Part shown: piece after piece, positions 33,701 to 41,334 of the stretch
Position numbering within the stretch: the first letter of the stretch is position 1
How the letters are laid out: every line of letters starts with the position of its first letter
Origin: Candidatus Dadabacteria bacterium
GTDB lineage: Bacteria > Desulfobacterota_D > UBA1144 > Nemesobacterales > Nemesobacteraceae
DNA: 64,000 bases
Reading direction: 5' to 3'
Assembly (NCBI GenBank): GCA_951812945.1
Contig: CATOTB010000001.1
Location: forward strand, 310,001-374,000
Notes under the pieces: generated by a model
The model's database searches: none
What the model saw: only the letters and a program-made list of their open reading frames with translations
Told to the model about the DNA's origin: nothing
Translations under genes and position numbers: made by a program

Positions 33701-34851
33701 CCCTTCTCCTGCCTCTCGCCGTAGGAGGTTTTCCTCGGGGCAAGTTCCGTTCCCTCGGTTATGATCACGTCGACGCGGCGCCCCGCGTCTATCTCTATTA
33801 CCGGAAACACCTCTTCGGCAAGCTTTAGGTAGTACTCCGCGAGAAGCCTTCCTGCTTCCCCCGTTCCTCCCCCGATCCCCGTTTTCACAAGATCCCGAGA
33901 ACTTTTGTGGCTCACGGTAAACGTTCCGCCCGCGACAACCCCGGAGGTCGAGTTTGAGCTCTGGACGGCCTCGCCGAAACCGGAGGCGAAGCCTGCCAGG
34001 ATCCCGCGCGAGAGTATTTTTCCTTGTTTCGAAACGAGCCGACCCCGGATCCCCGTCTTTCCGTCCTCCCCGGCCACGTATCCTTTTATCCCGGTGTCTA
34101 TCACGTCTCCCGAGCGAAGCACGCATGCTATCCGCTCGAGCCTCACGTACGCCCTTTCGCTTGCCAGCTGTCCGTAGCCCGCTCCCGTCACGTGGCAGCG
34201 GGATATGTCCATTCGCCGAAGGCTTGGGAGTCGGGAAGTTTCCACAAGATGTATAAGCACGGGATGGGGATTTCGCGAGGAGGCCGTCGCGGTTGGGGCG
34301 TCAAGGCCGCTTATGAGCACCCCGGGGACGAAACTTCCCGAGGGAATCCAGTTAAGAAGCGCCGGTTCTCCCGCGGGCCCCTCGGCCGGGCCGCCCCCGA
34401 GAGGGGAGAAAACCCGTATCGGGCTTTGCGTTTTCGGGGGCTCGGGCGGCGCCGCCGCACCCGGCCGGGGCGGGAAGGGAGGAAACTCCGCTCCGGGGGA
34501 GGCTTCATCTCCGGGCAGCGGAGGCGGGTACGGATACGGTTCGGGAGGTTTCTCCTCAAGCGCCCCGAGCGCCGCGGAGATGGCTTCGAGTTCTTTTCTT
34601 ATCTCTCTCTGTTCAGTCTCTATCATTCCGAGGCGTTTTTCTCCCTCTATGCGCCACTTCTCCCGGGCAAGGTCCACTCCCCGCAGGATCTTTATGCTTC
34701 CCTGCGGTTTCTTCTCCCCGAGGATTCCCTGCTCCTCTCCGCCGAGGAGAAAAAGAATCAGAGCTGCGACGGAAAGCCCCGCAAAAATCGCGGCCGCGGC
34801 GAGCGTCTGCCGTTTTCTTTCGGCGTAGATTTTCCGGATCCTTCCGATCAT
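33697..34851 (-). CDS. traB: F-type core complex protein TraB (VirB10-like)
   Basis: A 384-aa protein with one membrane helix (about 18-36), a coiled coil (60-95), a Pro-rich linker (100-145) and the C-terminal beta-barrel domain: WIPSGSFVPGVLISGLDAP, then DTGIKGYVAGEDGKTGIRG and ILSRGILAGFASGFGEAV. TraB spans both membranes and links the cytoplasmic motors to the TraK-TraV ring. Four-nt overlaps with traK and traV indicate coupled translation. Confidence 0.93.
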   Translation of the reverse strand: MIGRIRKIYAERKRQTLAAAAIFAGLSVAALILFLLGGEEQGILGEKKPQGSIKILRGVDLAREKWRIEGEKRLGMIETEQREIRKELEAISAALGALEEKPPEPYPYPPPLPGDEASPGAEFPPFPPRPGAAAPPEPPKTQSPIRVFSPLGGGPAEGPAGEPALLNWIPSGSFVPGVLISGLDAPTATASSRNPHPVLIHLVETSRLPSLRRMDISRCHVTGAGYGQLASERAYVRLERIACVLRSGDVIDTGIKGYVAGEDGKTGIRGRLVSKQGKILSRGILAGFASGFGEAVQSSNSTSGVVAGGTFTVSHKSSRDLVKTGIGGGTGEAGRLLAEYYLKLAEEVFPVIEIDAGRRVDVIITEGTELAPRKTSYGERQEKG

Positions 34852-35558
34852 CTCGTCGGTTCCTTTTTCGTGACCACAAAGACCTGCGAAGATTCCCCCG
34901 GCTGCAGTTCGTCCCGCTCCATGCCCACGGCAACCGTCTGGGGGTCAGAGGAGAACATGCTCTCAGCGAGCGCCGCGCTTGCGGAACCGCCGTTTCTTAC
35001 CACGTAGAGCGCGGCGAAAAAAGGGGGCGAGACCGCTTGCCCGCGGCGCGCGAGGAAAAGGGAACCCGAGAGCTTTTGTTCCTTTTCCGAAATTCTCTTG
35101 GCGGGGGCGCTTTTCGAGGCGAGTGAGAGCACGAGGTCAGTTATGGCTTTTTCGTAGGGAAGGGCCTCCACGCCCCCGGCTGTCTCCCTGCCCAGGTTGG
35201 GGGACGGCTCGTCCCCGTCCCTCATTATGATGGTCTGCGAGGGTCCATCCTCGGGCACAAGCAGCAGGGTGAGCCTTCTTTTTTCCGTCAGGATTATGAG
35301 TTCCGCCGGATCCTCCGCTCTCACGAGCACTGAGCGGCCGATTATCTTTACGTCCATTAATTCGCTTGAGCTGAACGCGTTTATTATGGTTTCGGGAAAT
35401 TCGATCCGGTTTGTGTCGGTGCGCGATATGCCAAGCGATATGGGCTGGGAATCTGGGGTTTTCCCGAGATCTATGGTGAGTGTGGCCGCGGCTGCGGCGA
35501 AAATAAAAAACGCCGCGCCCGCAAGCGTAAAGGCCCACGAGGGAAAATCAGGGTTCAT
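34848..35558 (-). CDS. traK: F-type secretin-like protein TraK
   Basis: A 236-aa periplasmic protein with a signal peptide (1-28). Features include ISRTDTNRIEFPETIINAFS near residues 44-63, the usual TraK start of the mature region, and VLVRAEDPAELIILTEKRRLTLLLVP. It is VirB9-like and forms the outer core ring with TraB and TraV. The start overlaps the traE end by 11 nt. Confidence 0.88.
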   Translation of the reverse strand: MNPDFPSWAFTLAGAAFFIFAAAAATLTIDLGKTPDSQPISLGISRTDTNRIEFPETIINAFSSSELMDVKIIGRSVLVRAEDPAELIILTEKRRLTLLLVPEDGPSQTIIMRDGDEPSPNLGRETAGGVEALPYEKAITDLVLSLASKSAPAKRISEKEQKLSGSLFLARRGQAVSPPFFAALYVVRNGGSASAALAESMFSSDPQTVAVGMERDELQPGESSQVFVVTKKEPTR

Positions 35559-36138
35559 CTGTGTTTTGCGCTCCTTCGTCTTCCGTGAGTTCGGTTACGA
35601 GCGGGCGGTTGTTCGCCCCGAGCTCGAAACCGATCCTGTAGCTGACCTCCCTCTGGTCGGTCACCACGTTTCCGACCACCCTGGTGCGCTGCCCGCTAAC
35701 CGTCACAATAGCTCCTTCTTCCTCTACGGCAACGGTTTTCGGGAAAAACGCCTGGGCGACACCGCTTGCTTTTATCTCCTTTGATTTTTCAAGCAGGAAT
35801 CCCGATATGGGGTGGTAGCTCTTGGGGTGCACGTAGAGAAGAAACTGCCTTACGTTAAAATCGACGGTTTCGGCGGTAAAGGAAGCTACAAAGGGGAGGA
35901 GGCTAAGCGCCCACTGCTCGGTGTAGGTGAGAGAGGCTTTGCCGGCGGCGGCGATGGTGAAGTCCTTCTGCATGTACTCGGGCACGTGAACGTGGACGGT
36001 CGTGCGCTCGGAGAGCTTTTTCATGTGGCAGCCCTGGAGGGCGACCGTGATGCAAAGCGCCCCCACGGCGAAGCGGAGCAGACCGTTTTCCCGGGCGAGG
36101 TTAAGCCATCTCTCGCGGAATGTGCGTATGAGCATCAC
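35548..36138 (-). CDS. traE: F-type conjugation protein TraE
   Basis: A 196-aa inner-membrane protein (VirB8-like) with one N-terminal helix (about 20-38) and a periplasmic domain. RTTVHVHVPEYMQKDFTIA, TAETVDFNVRQFLLYVHP and the final ISYRIG-like strand (SYRIGFELGANNRPLVTEL) match TraE. It is needed for pilus assembly. It starts within the last bases of traL (4-nt overlap). Confidence 0.88.
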   Translation of the reverse strand: MMLIRTFRERWLNLARENGLLRFAVGALCITVALQGCHMKKLSERTTVHVHVPEYMQKDFTIAAAGKASLTYTEQWALSLLPFVASFTAETVDFNVRQFLLYVHPKSYHPISGFLLEKSKEIKASGVAQAFFPKTVAVEEEGAIVTVSGQRTRVVGNVVTDQREVSYRIGFELGANNRPLVTELTEDEGAQNTDEP

Positions 36139-36401
36139 TCAAAAAACCTCTCTTTGTGACTCTCGGGCCTCACGCCGGAGAGCCCGTACCAGTAGGCAAG
36201 ATGAAGGAGAAACGCGCTTCCCCGCCCTGATTTCAGGCGCTCAAGCAGCCAGGACAGGGCGAACCCCCCAAGCAGTCCTCCGAGCGTCTGGCCCCCTAGC
36301 GCCCCGACCACGAACGCGCCGCTGAAAACCACCACCTCGTCGATTTCCCACCAGAATATCTGCGGAGGGTCGTCTATGTATCTCGGGATTCTCGTTCTCA
36401 T
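36135..36401 (-). CDS. traL: F-type conjugation protein TraL
   Basis: An 88-aa inner-membrane protein. RIPRYIDDPPQIFWWEIDE at the N-terminus is the TraL signature, followed by two hydrophobic segments and a short tail (LLHLAYWYG). The start codon directly abuts the pilin stop. TraL (VirB3-like) helps position the TraC motor. Confidence 0.9.
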   Translation of the reverse strand: MRTRIPRYIDDPPQIFWWEIDEVVVFSGAFVVGALGGQTLGGLLGGFALSWLLERLKSGRGSAFLLHLAYWYGLSGVRPESHKERFFE

Positions 36402-36713
36402 CTAGAACGTTCCCGTGGCTATTCCCTCTATGAGCGACGGGCCGAGCGAGACCACGAGCGCCACGCCTATTCCCGTAAGTGCCGGGAAAAGCGTCTGGCG
36501 CATGATGGAAGCCCCGAGTCCTATTATGAACGTGCAGAGGGCCAGCAGCCTTCCAAGGTAGCCGGTCGACCATCCCTTCACCTTGGTGTATATGCCTTGG
36601 AACTCGGTGCCTGTGGTTCCTCCAAGCGCGGTATCCGGGTAAAAAAGCGCCAGCGCCAAAACGACCAAAAGCGCTACTGTGGCGGCGCGGGAGAAATTTC
36701 TGGATGTTTTCAT
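36402..36713 (-). CDS. traA: Conjugative pilin TraA-like protein
   Basis: A 103-aa protein with a cleavable leader (about residues 1-31, ending DTALG) and two hydrophobic helices separated by a short polar loop, the layout of F-type pilins. A strong ataaggagg ribosome-binding site 12 nt upstream suits an abundant structural protein. Position at the head of the L-E-K-B-V-C series matches F. Sequence identity to F TraA is not obvious, so the call rests on size, topology and order. Confidence 0.72.
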   Translation of the reverse strand: MKTSRNFSRAATVALLVVLALALFYPDTALGGTTGTEFQGIYTKVKGWSTGYLGRLLALCTFIIGLGASIMRQTLFPALTGIGVALVVSLGPSLIEGIATGTF

Positions 36714-36838
36714 CTTAGCCTGCCTCCTTATAAGTGGTTTTTGCGTACTGCGAAATGTTCTTGTCCGTTTGATTGCAAATGCGGTATATCTCCGCTTGTT
36801 TTTATTTTGTCATACAGATCCTGTCGCTAAGCCGCTTC

Positions 36839-36857
36839 GGGGGAACGGAAGTCCCCC
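36839..36857 (-). promoter_or_regulatory. GC-rich hairpin between the RHH gene and traA
   Basis: ggggga and tccccc pair around a 7-nt loop on either strand, in the 156-bp gap before the pilin gene. No T run follows on the minus strand, so attenuation or mRNA protection is as likely as termination. Confidence 0.3.
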
Positions 36858-36869
36858 TTCTCTCCCGTC

Positions 36870-37292
36870 CTAGGATGAGGACTGTTCAAGAGAATTTCCG
36901 CGTCTTTGCTCCTCCGGCCGCTTCCTTTCGCTCGGAAAATCAACGCCTCCCCACGCTTCCACCACGGCGTCGAATCCCTCCCTCGAAAGCGGTCTCTCGG
37001 GAAGCATCTCCGCCGAGAGCCCTATTATCATCTCGGCGGTTTCTTCCGTGTCGAACCCGACTTCCTCCGCCTCCTGGCGGAGAAGGGAGTAGTGTTTTTC
37101 GGAGATGGCAACGGCCATTCCTTCATCCGGACCGTGCTCCCTGCCGTTTGAGATCTGATCCATCTCTATCAGCATCTCGAGATACTCTCCCGGCGGAAGA
37201 TGTCTCTTCTTTGCTTCCAGTTCGAGTTTCTCGTACTGGATCTTGTTGATAGTCATCGTAACGTTACGTTTTTTTTCGGTTTCATTTTTCAT
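36870..37292 (-). CDS. Putative ribbon-helix-helix accessory protein
   Basis: A 140-aa charged protein with a good ggaggag ribosome-binding site. Residues 8-45 (RNVTMTINKIQYEKLELEAKK, then a predicted helix PGEYLEMLIEMDQ) look like a ribbon-helix-helix fold, and a second similar beta-helix unit may follow (MAVAISEKHYSLLRQEAEE). Located at the head of the pilin operon, it could play the role of TraM/TraY-like oriT binding or operon regulation. That is inference; no family match is certain. Confidence 0.55.
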   Translation of the reverse strand: MKNETEKKRNVTMTINKIQYEKLELEAKKRHLPPGEYLEMLIEMDQISNGREHGPDEGMAVAISEKHYSLLRQEAEEVGFDTEETAEMIIGLSAEMLPERPLSREGFDAVVEAWGGVDFPSERKRPEEQRRGNSLEQSSS

Positions 37293-37348
37293 TTGTACTC
37301 CTCCATTTGGTAGATTTTTTTAAACGGACATATACCGCCCGGTTGAGT

Positions 37349-38749
37349 TTATTTATTTTTTCGCCCCCGCCCAAGACACAGCTCTACGGAAGTGATTTGG
37401 CGAAGCTCTGCGTTCTTTCTTTTTTCAAGTTCCGAGAGTGGAACCTCGAACGCCTCCGCGAAGACGGGTATCCAGAATCCGCCTTTTCTTACCTTCTTTC
37501 CCTCGTATTCGTAGTTCCAGAAGGCGGCGTAGTACCCGTCTCCTACCCCTTCGCCGACCCAGTTGCGGGATTTAAGGGAGTTTGTGACCAGAAGCTTGGC
37601 CCGAAGCTCCCCGGGACGGGATGAATCGAAAAACCTCATGTCCGCTATCTCTTCCCGCTCCATGTGCTCACGCACCCCGTCGAGAAGGTAGTGCGGGTCG
37701 ACGTAGACGATCCCGTTTGTGGAGGAGATTGCACGGGCGAACGGCTTTTTCTCAAGCGCGACCGCGTTTATCGCGGGTTCCACGCGGTTGTTAAGTATTC
37801 GGGGGATGTCGCGAAGCAGCCACCCGGGCGGCTCGGCGTCCGTCCCGTCAGAGGGTGCAGTAACCGTGCGGGGGTTTTTGCGGCCGCCCGAGAATTCCTC
37901 CTCCCGCGCCGCCGTATCCGCCCTTTTGAGATTCTCGAGGATGCTGTCGGGTTCGTTTACGCTTCTGTGGTGGTTCCTTACGGCATCGACCACGGCGCGG
38001 AACTCAAGAGCGGCTTTCTCTCCTCCGCACTCCATTATCCACTTGTTAAGCATCCGGGCCGAGGCCGCCGCGTGGTTATCCTTTACGTAGCGTCCTTCCT
38101 CAGGGCGCAGGTGCTCCATCTTTCCGATATCATGGGCAAGGGCGGCAGTAAGATGTTTTCCATAAAGTACTTTCTCCGTGTAGACCACATCGTGCATTTC
38201 CCTCATGCGTCGCGCGACGCGAAGCGAGTGATCAAGCAGGGTGACGCGCGAGAAGCGCTTGGCCGTGGGTGAAAAGGCGCTTTTCCCGTCCCCCGAAACG
38301 ACGCTTGAGCAGATTCCGTGTTCATCAAGAACGAGGAGAACCTTTTCTATTACCGGAAGTTCCCGGCGACGTTCAAAAAGGCGGCGGTGAGGCTCTATTT
38401 CCTCTTCCCAGAAAACCCGGGTCTGGAGATGTCTGAATGCGGGTGTGGCCACGGGCTCTGAGTCTGAAAGGACCGGGACCTCGGGATTGCTTCTGAGCCA
38501 CAGGCTTTCCGCAAGTGACCCTATGGTAGCGGGCTCCGCGCCGTTTTGCCCTTGCGCGGATCGCCTTACCGCGGCCGTTTTAAACTCTATTACCGCGGAT
38601 CCGGCCTGTTTTTCTCTTCTGCCCCTGAGCGCAAGGGCGCAAAGGGTCGCGCCAAGCGAGAAGCAGAGAAGCGAAAAAACGGTGGCTGTCTCCCAGCTGA
38701 TTGCCACTTGCGGCAGGTATTTCATCTTTGTTTTTTCTCTCCCTCTCAT
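37349..38749 (-). CDS. Membrane-anchored HD-domain protein, candidate MobH-like relaxase
   Basis: Start chosen at ATG 38749, which shares one base with the traD stop (TGATG), giving 466 aa. A membrane helix (about residues 20-41) precedes an HD phosphohydrolase-like core with H174 (LLDHSLRVARRM), H206-D207 (LAHDIGK), H226 (DNHAAASARML) and H260-H261 (VRNHHRSV), and a C-terminal domain of about 130 residues. In SXT/R391 elements the MobH relaxase TraI is an HD-type protein encoded next to traD, which is the same neighbourhood. It could instead be a nucleotide phosphodiesterase; no other relaxase is visible. Confidence 0.6.
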   Translation of the reverse strand: MRGREKTKMKYLPQVAISWETATVFSLLCFSLGATLCALALRGRREKQAGSAVIEFKTAAVRRSAQGQNGAEPATIGSLAESLWLRSNPEVPVLSDSEPVATPAFRHLQTRVFWEEEIEPHRRLFERRRELPVIEKVLLVLDEHGICSSVVSGDGKSAFSPTAKRFSRVTLLDHSLRVARRMREMHDVVYTEKVLYGKHLTAALAHDIGKMEHLRPEEGRYVKDNHAAASARMLNKWIMECGGEKAALEFRAVVDAVRNHHRSVNEPDSILENLKRADTAAREEEFSGGRKNPRTVTAPSDGTDAEPPGWLLRDIPRILNNRVEPAINAVALEKKPFARAISSTNGIVYVDPHYLLDGVREHMEREEIADMRFFDSSRPGELRAKLLVTNSLKSRNWVGEGVGDGYYAAFWNYEYEGKKVRKGGFWIPVFAEAFEVPLSELEKRKNAELRQITSVELCLGRGRKNK

Positions 38750-40098
38750 CAGTTTTTTATCTCCGGGAACCGTATTTCCTCGCACGGCCGCACATCGAGA
38801 GTCCTCCCCCTGTATATGCCGTCGAAGGTAAACGCGTAGAACTCCCTGCGGGCAAGCCTCATGAAGTTCTCGGGCGGAACCCTGTTCTCTTCTATCTCCC
38901 TTACGCTGAGGCCTCCCCCGAGGCTCATTATGGGGGAGAATCTTTTTCTCATCCCCGCCATGCGGGAGGCGTAGGCTGCGGTGTTGGGGTCGTTAACGCG
39001 GAAAACTATCTTGGTGTTCGTGTTGTCGAGTATCTTGGCGGCGTAGGGGGGACCGAGCTCGGCCACAAGATCCTGCTTGCTCTGGGTGAGCATGTGAAGC
39101 CACACGCCAGCTCCGCCCGCCTTGTTGAAAAGGTCGTCTATTCCGAAGTAAAGCACGTTAGATGCCTCGTCGGCGTATACAGCGAGGGGAGGCTCGATCT
39201 TTCGGTGGGAGCCGAGCGTCCTGCCTACGAAGCTTTGAACCATGGAGAGCAGCACCCGCGCCATTATATGGGCCGTTTTCCTGGTGAGAAGCGAGCCTGT
39301 CTGCACCACCAGTATCACCCCTTCTCCGGCCTCAAGACGTTCTATGAATCTGTTTGCGGGATCCTTTCCGATGATTTCTCCCACCGAGCCCGAGCTAAGC
39401 GACGTTATCACGGTGCGAAGGCTCGAGGAAACCTTGGAGAAGTAGTCCTGGGGAGACGAGAGAATCTGGTCGAGGTTCATGAGGGTTTCCTCGGCTTCGG
39501 GGCCCTCTATCTCCGCTATCTGGGTGCGGAGGCTTTCAAGCTCCCTGTATCCTATGTTCTCCTTTATCCTTCGAAACGTGAACACGGGTCGCTCTCCAAG
39601 CGACTTCGATATGAGGATGAGGCTCTGCACCACCACGAGCGTCACCTCGTAGGCTATGTTGAAGTAGAACTCCTCGCGCACCCGCACGCCCGAGACGACG
39701 TGGTTAACCACCTCTTCCGGCATGAAGTAGTGAGACAGGGGATCTATCCTGACCGAGTAGCGGGGAAAAACGGGGGAGAAGAAAAGAAGGTCGTCCTCCC
39801 GCCCCGTTTCCCTGGCCACAGTCACTATCTTAGAGAAAATCCCGTTATCCCCCTTGGGGTCTATCCAGAGGATGCTTCGCCCCGCCCTTATGTCGTGCTC
39901 TATCATCGCCTCTGCCAGGCGGGTCTTTCCGCTTCGCGTGGCGCCCATGGTGAATATGTGCCCCTCGCGGTCCGAGTCTGGAACGATTATGGGGGCGGGT
40001 TTTGCCTCGGCGTCACGGTCAAGCGCCGTGCCTTCTCCTATGGCGGCTCCCGCGGGCGGGAGAGTCTCCCGAAGTTTCCTTGCGCCGAGTCCGATCAA
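38749..40098 (-). CDS. traD: Type IV coupling protein TraD (TraG/VirD4 family)
   Basis: A 449-aa ATPase that would recruit relaxase-DNA to the secretion channel. Walker A is GATRSGKT (52-59), Walker B LAVYADEASN, with RVNDPNTAAYASRMAGM near the end as in SXT TraD. The start appears to be TTG at 40098; no in-frame ATG precedes it. There is no N-terminal membrane domain, unusual for TraD, while the coupled HD protein downstream has one. The gene lies 2.8 kb upstream of the pilin operon on the same strand. Confidence 0.85.
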   Translation of the reverse strand: MIGLGARKLRETLPPAGAAIGEGTALDRDAEAKPAPIIVPDSDREGHIFTMGATRSGKTRLAEAMIEHDIRAGRSILWIDPKGDNGIFSKIVTVARETGREDDLLFFSPVFPRYSVRIDPLSHYFMPEEVVNHVVSGVRVREEFYFNIAYEVTLVVVQSLILISKSLGERPVFTFRRIKENIGYRELESLRTQIAEIEGPEAEETLMNLDQILSSPQDYFSKVSSSLRTVITSLSSGSVGEIIGKDPANRFIERLEAGEGVILVVQTGSLLTRKTAHIMARVLLSMVQSFVGRTLGSHRKIEPPLAVYADEASNVLYFGIDDLFNKAGGAGVWLHMLTQSKQDLVAELGPPYAAKILDNTNTKIVFRVNDPNTAAYASRMAGMRKRFSPIMSLGGGLSVREIEENRVPPENFMRLARREFYAFTFDGIYRGRTLDVRPCEEIRFPEIKN

Positions 40099-40140
40099 GG
40101 GGTTTTTCTCCCGGGTTTTTTGCTGACTTTCTTCATTGAT

Positions 40141-40215
40141 GTCTTTTTATTTTTTCGTCCATTTTTGGACATTTGAAATACAATGTATTACATTTAGGAC
40201 CGAATGTCCATTACT
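40141..40215. promoter_or_regulatory. Nested dyads in the traD / membrane protein divergent region
   Basis: An outer inverted repeat tggacatt (40166-40173) and aatgtcca (40203-40210) encloses a 13-bp palindrome aatacaatgtatt (40177-40189), with a further small dyad tccatttttgga (40158-40169). The region is A+T-rich and sits between divergent genes, so it is a plausible operator for traD expression. Confidence 0.5.
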
Positions 40216-40301
40216 TTTTTCAAAAATTTTTTCGCCACAGTGGGCTTGAGCGGCCAAAAACACACAGGTTCCCTTCGCCTTATATATAGAGGAGAAGACC
40301 T

Positions 40302-40970
40302 GTGAGCGGAGGGAGGGGAGGTTTTGTTCCCATATCGTCTTCGCCCCACGCGTCCCCGCGCAACCTGATAGATGCGATATCGGAAATACAGCAGTACCAT
40401 ATAATAGAGCGCACCGGGCAGGACATACCTTCTGACTTTCTCACGATGAGGGGGATGCTCACTTTTTTCTTGGTGGGGTTTCGAAGCGGTTTCTGGGAGG
40501 GGGCATTTCTGGGACTGTTCCTTCCGCTTGCCTGGGGAGTGTGGGAGGAGGTCATCCCGGCTTTTGGGGGAGGAGCCGATCTTTCCGGGAAGTGCCTGGT
40601 CTTTCTTTTCGGTTTCGGGATAAGCCTCATGATGACGGTCATTCTCGGAGGGATCCTTGCCAGGTACTACGGGGGAAATCTCACGAGAAAGGCCGTTAAT
40701 TCGCTTGTCTGGGGGAGGACGCTCAGTCTTGTGGCAAAAGGGGTTCTTATATTCCTGGCGTTTAACCTGCTCGTGTTTCTATTGAGTTCGAAAAACGTTT
40801 TTTATCTCTCGGAAGCGATCGGGGGTTTCCTCGGGGATCCGGCTTCGCTTTACTACGGGATAATGGGGATGAAAGAACCTCTTCGGAAAAGCGCCGCAAC
40901 GCAGCTTGCCCTCTCTCCTGTGCTTAGTCTTATACCCTTTATTACCCTTCGCTTATTCGGGCGGGGGTGA
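40302..40970 (+). CDS. Integral membrane protein of unknown function
   Basis: A 222-aa protein with about four hydrophobic segments (near 52-80, 97-120, 140-165, 200-215) and a hydrophilic N-terminus (NLIDAISEIQQYHIIERTGQ). I do not recognise a family. It is divergent from traD across an operator-like region, so co-regulation with the conjugation genes is possible. It is too dissimilar to known entry-exclusion proteins for that role to be asserted. Confidence 0.55.
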   Translation: MSGGRGGFVPISSSPHASPRNLIDAISEIQQYHIIERTGQDIPSDFLTMRGMLTFFLVGFRSGFWEGAFLGLFLPLAWGVWEEVIPAFGGGADLSGKCLVFLFGFGISLMMTVILGGILARYYGGNLTRKAVNSLVWGRTLSLVAKGVLIFLAFNLLVFLLSSKNVFYLSEAIGGFLGDPASLYYGIMGMKEPLRKSAATQLALSPVLSLIPFITLRLFGRG

Positions 40971-41334
40971 TAGTGAGACGGGATTTTGTCCGGGATTTTG
41001 CCGGTCGAGATTTTAGATGATGTAATTACGGATGCTTTCTCGTTGTTTCTGCTCTTGACAGGGGATAACTCGGCAACGCTTCGGAAAGCCCTTGCTGTTG
41101 TTCGGTATTCGGCTGTTTCAGTCAAAAAAACCTTGACATATCCGCCCTTGTGCTTTATTGTTAAGGACGTATTAAGGAAGTGGAAGGATTTCCGTTAAGG
41201 AAAAAAACGCTTGAATTAGGCTTGCTTTTGTAGTAAGCTTGTAGAGAGTTTGATCATATTCTGCGTCCGTTCTAAGGGGGAGCAGGAATGATCGTTAATT
41301 TTGGAAACATAAATTTTACAGGAGGTAAGGAGAG
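40971..41334 (+). promoter_or_regulatory. Intergenic region with promoter for the porin-like gene
   Basis: A 364-bp gap. TTGACA (41133-41138), exactly 17 nt, TATTGT (41156-41161) is a convincing sigma-70 promoter; it implies a ~165-nt leader for the porin-like gene, ending in an aggaggtaaggag ribosome-binding site. A short ORF across this region (40986-41198) is not supported. Confidence 0.65.

Noticed and set aside
33701..34126. Long N-terminal extension of traV
   Set aside because: It is an alternative frame of traB; the lipoprotein signal starting at 33700 with an ATGA overlap is the convincing start.
38701..40176. 491-aa plus-strand ORF opposite traD
   Set aside because: Entirely antisense to traD, with no known domain; caused by low stop frequency in G+C-rich DNA.
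40986..41198. 70-aa ORF before the porin-like gene
   Set aside because: It overlaps a strong promoter (41133-41161), has no good ribosome-binding site and no recognisable sequence.
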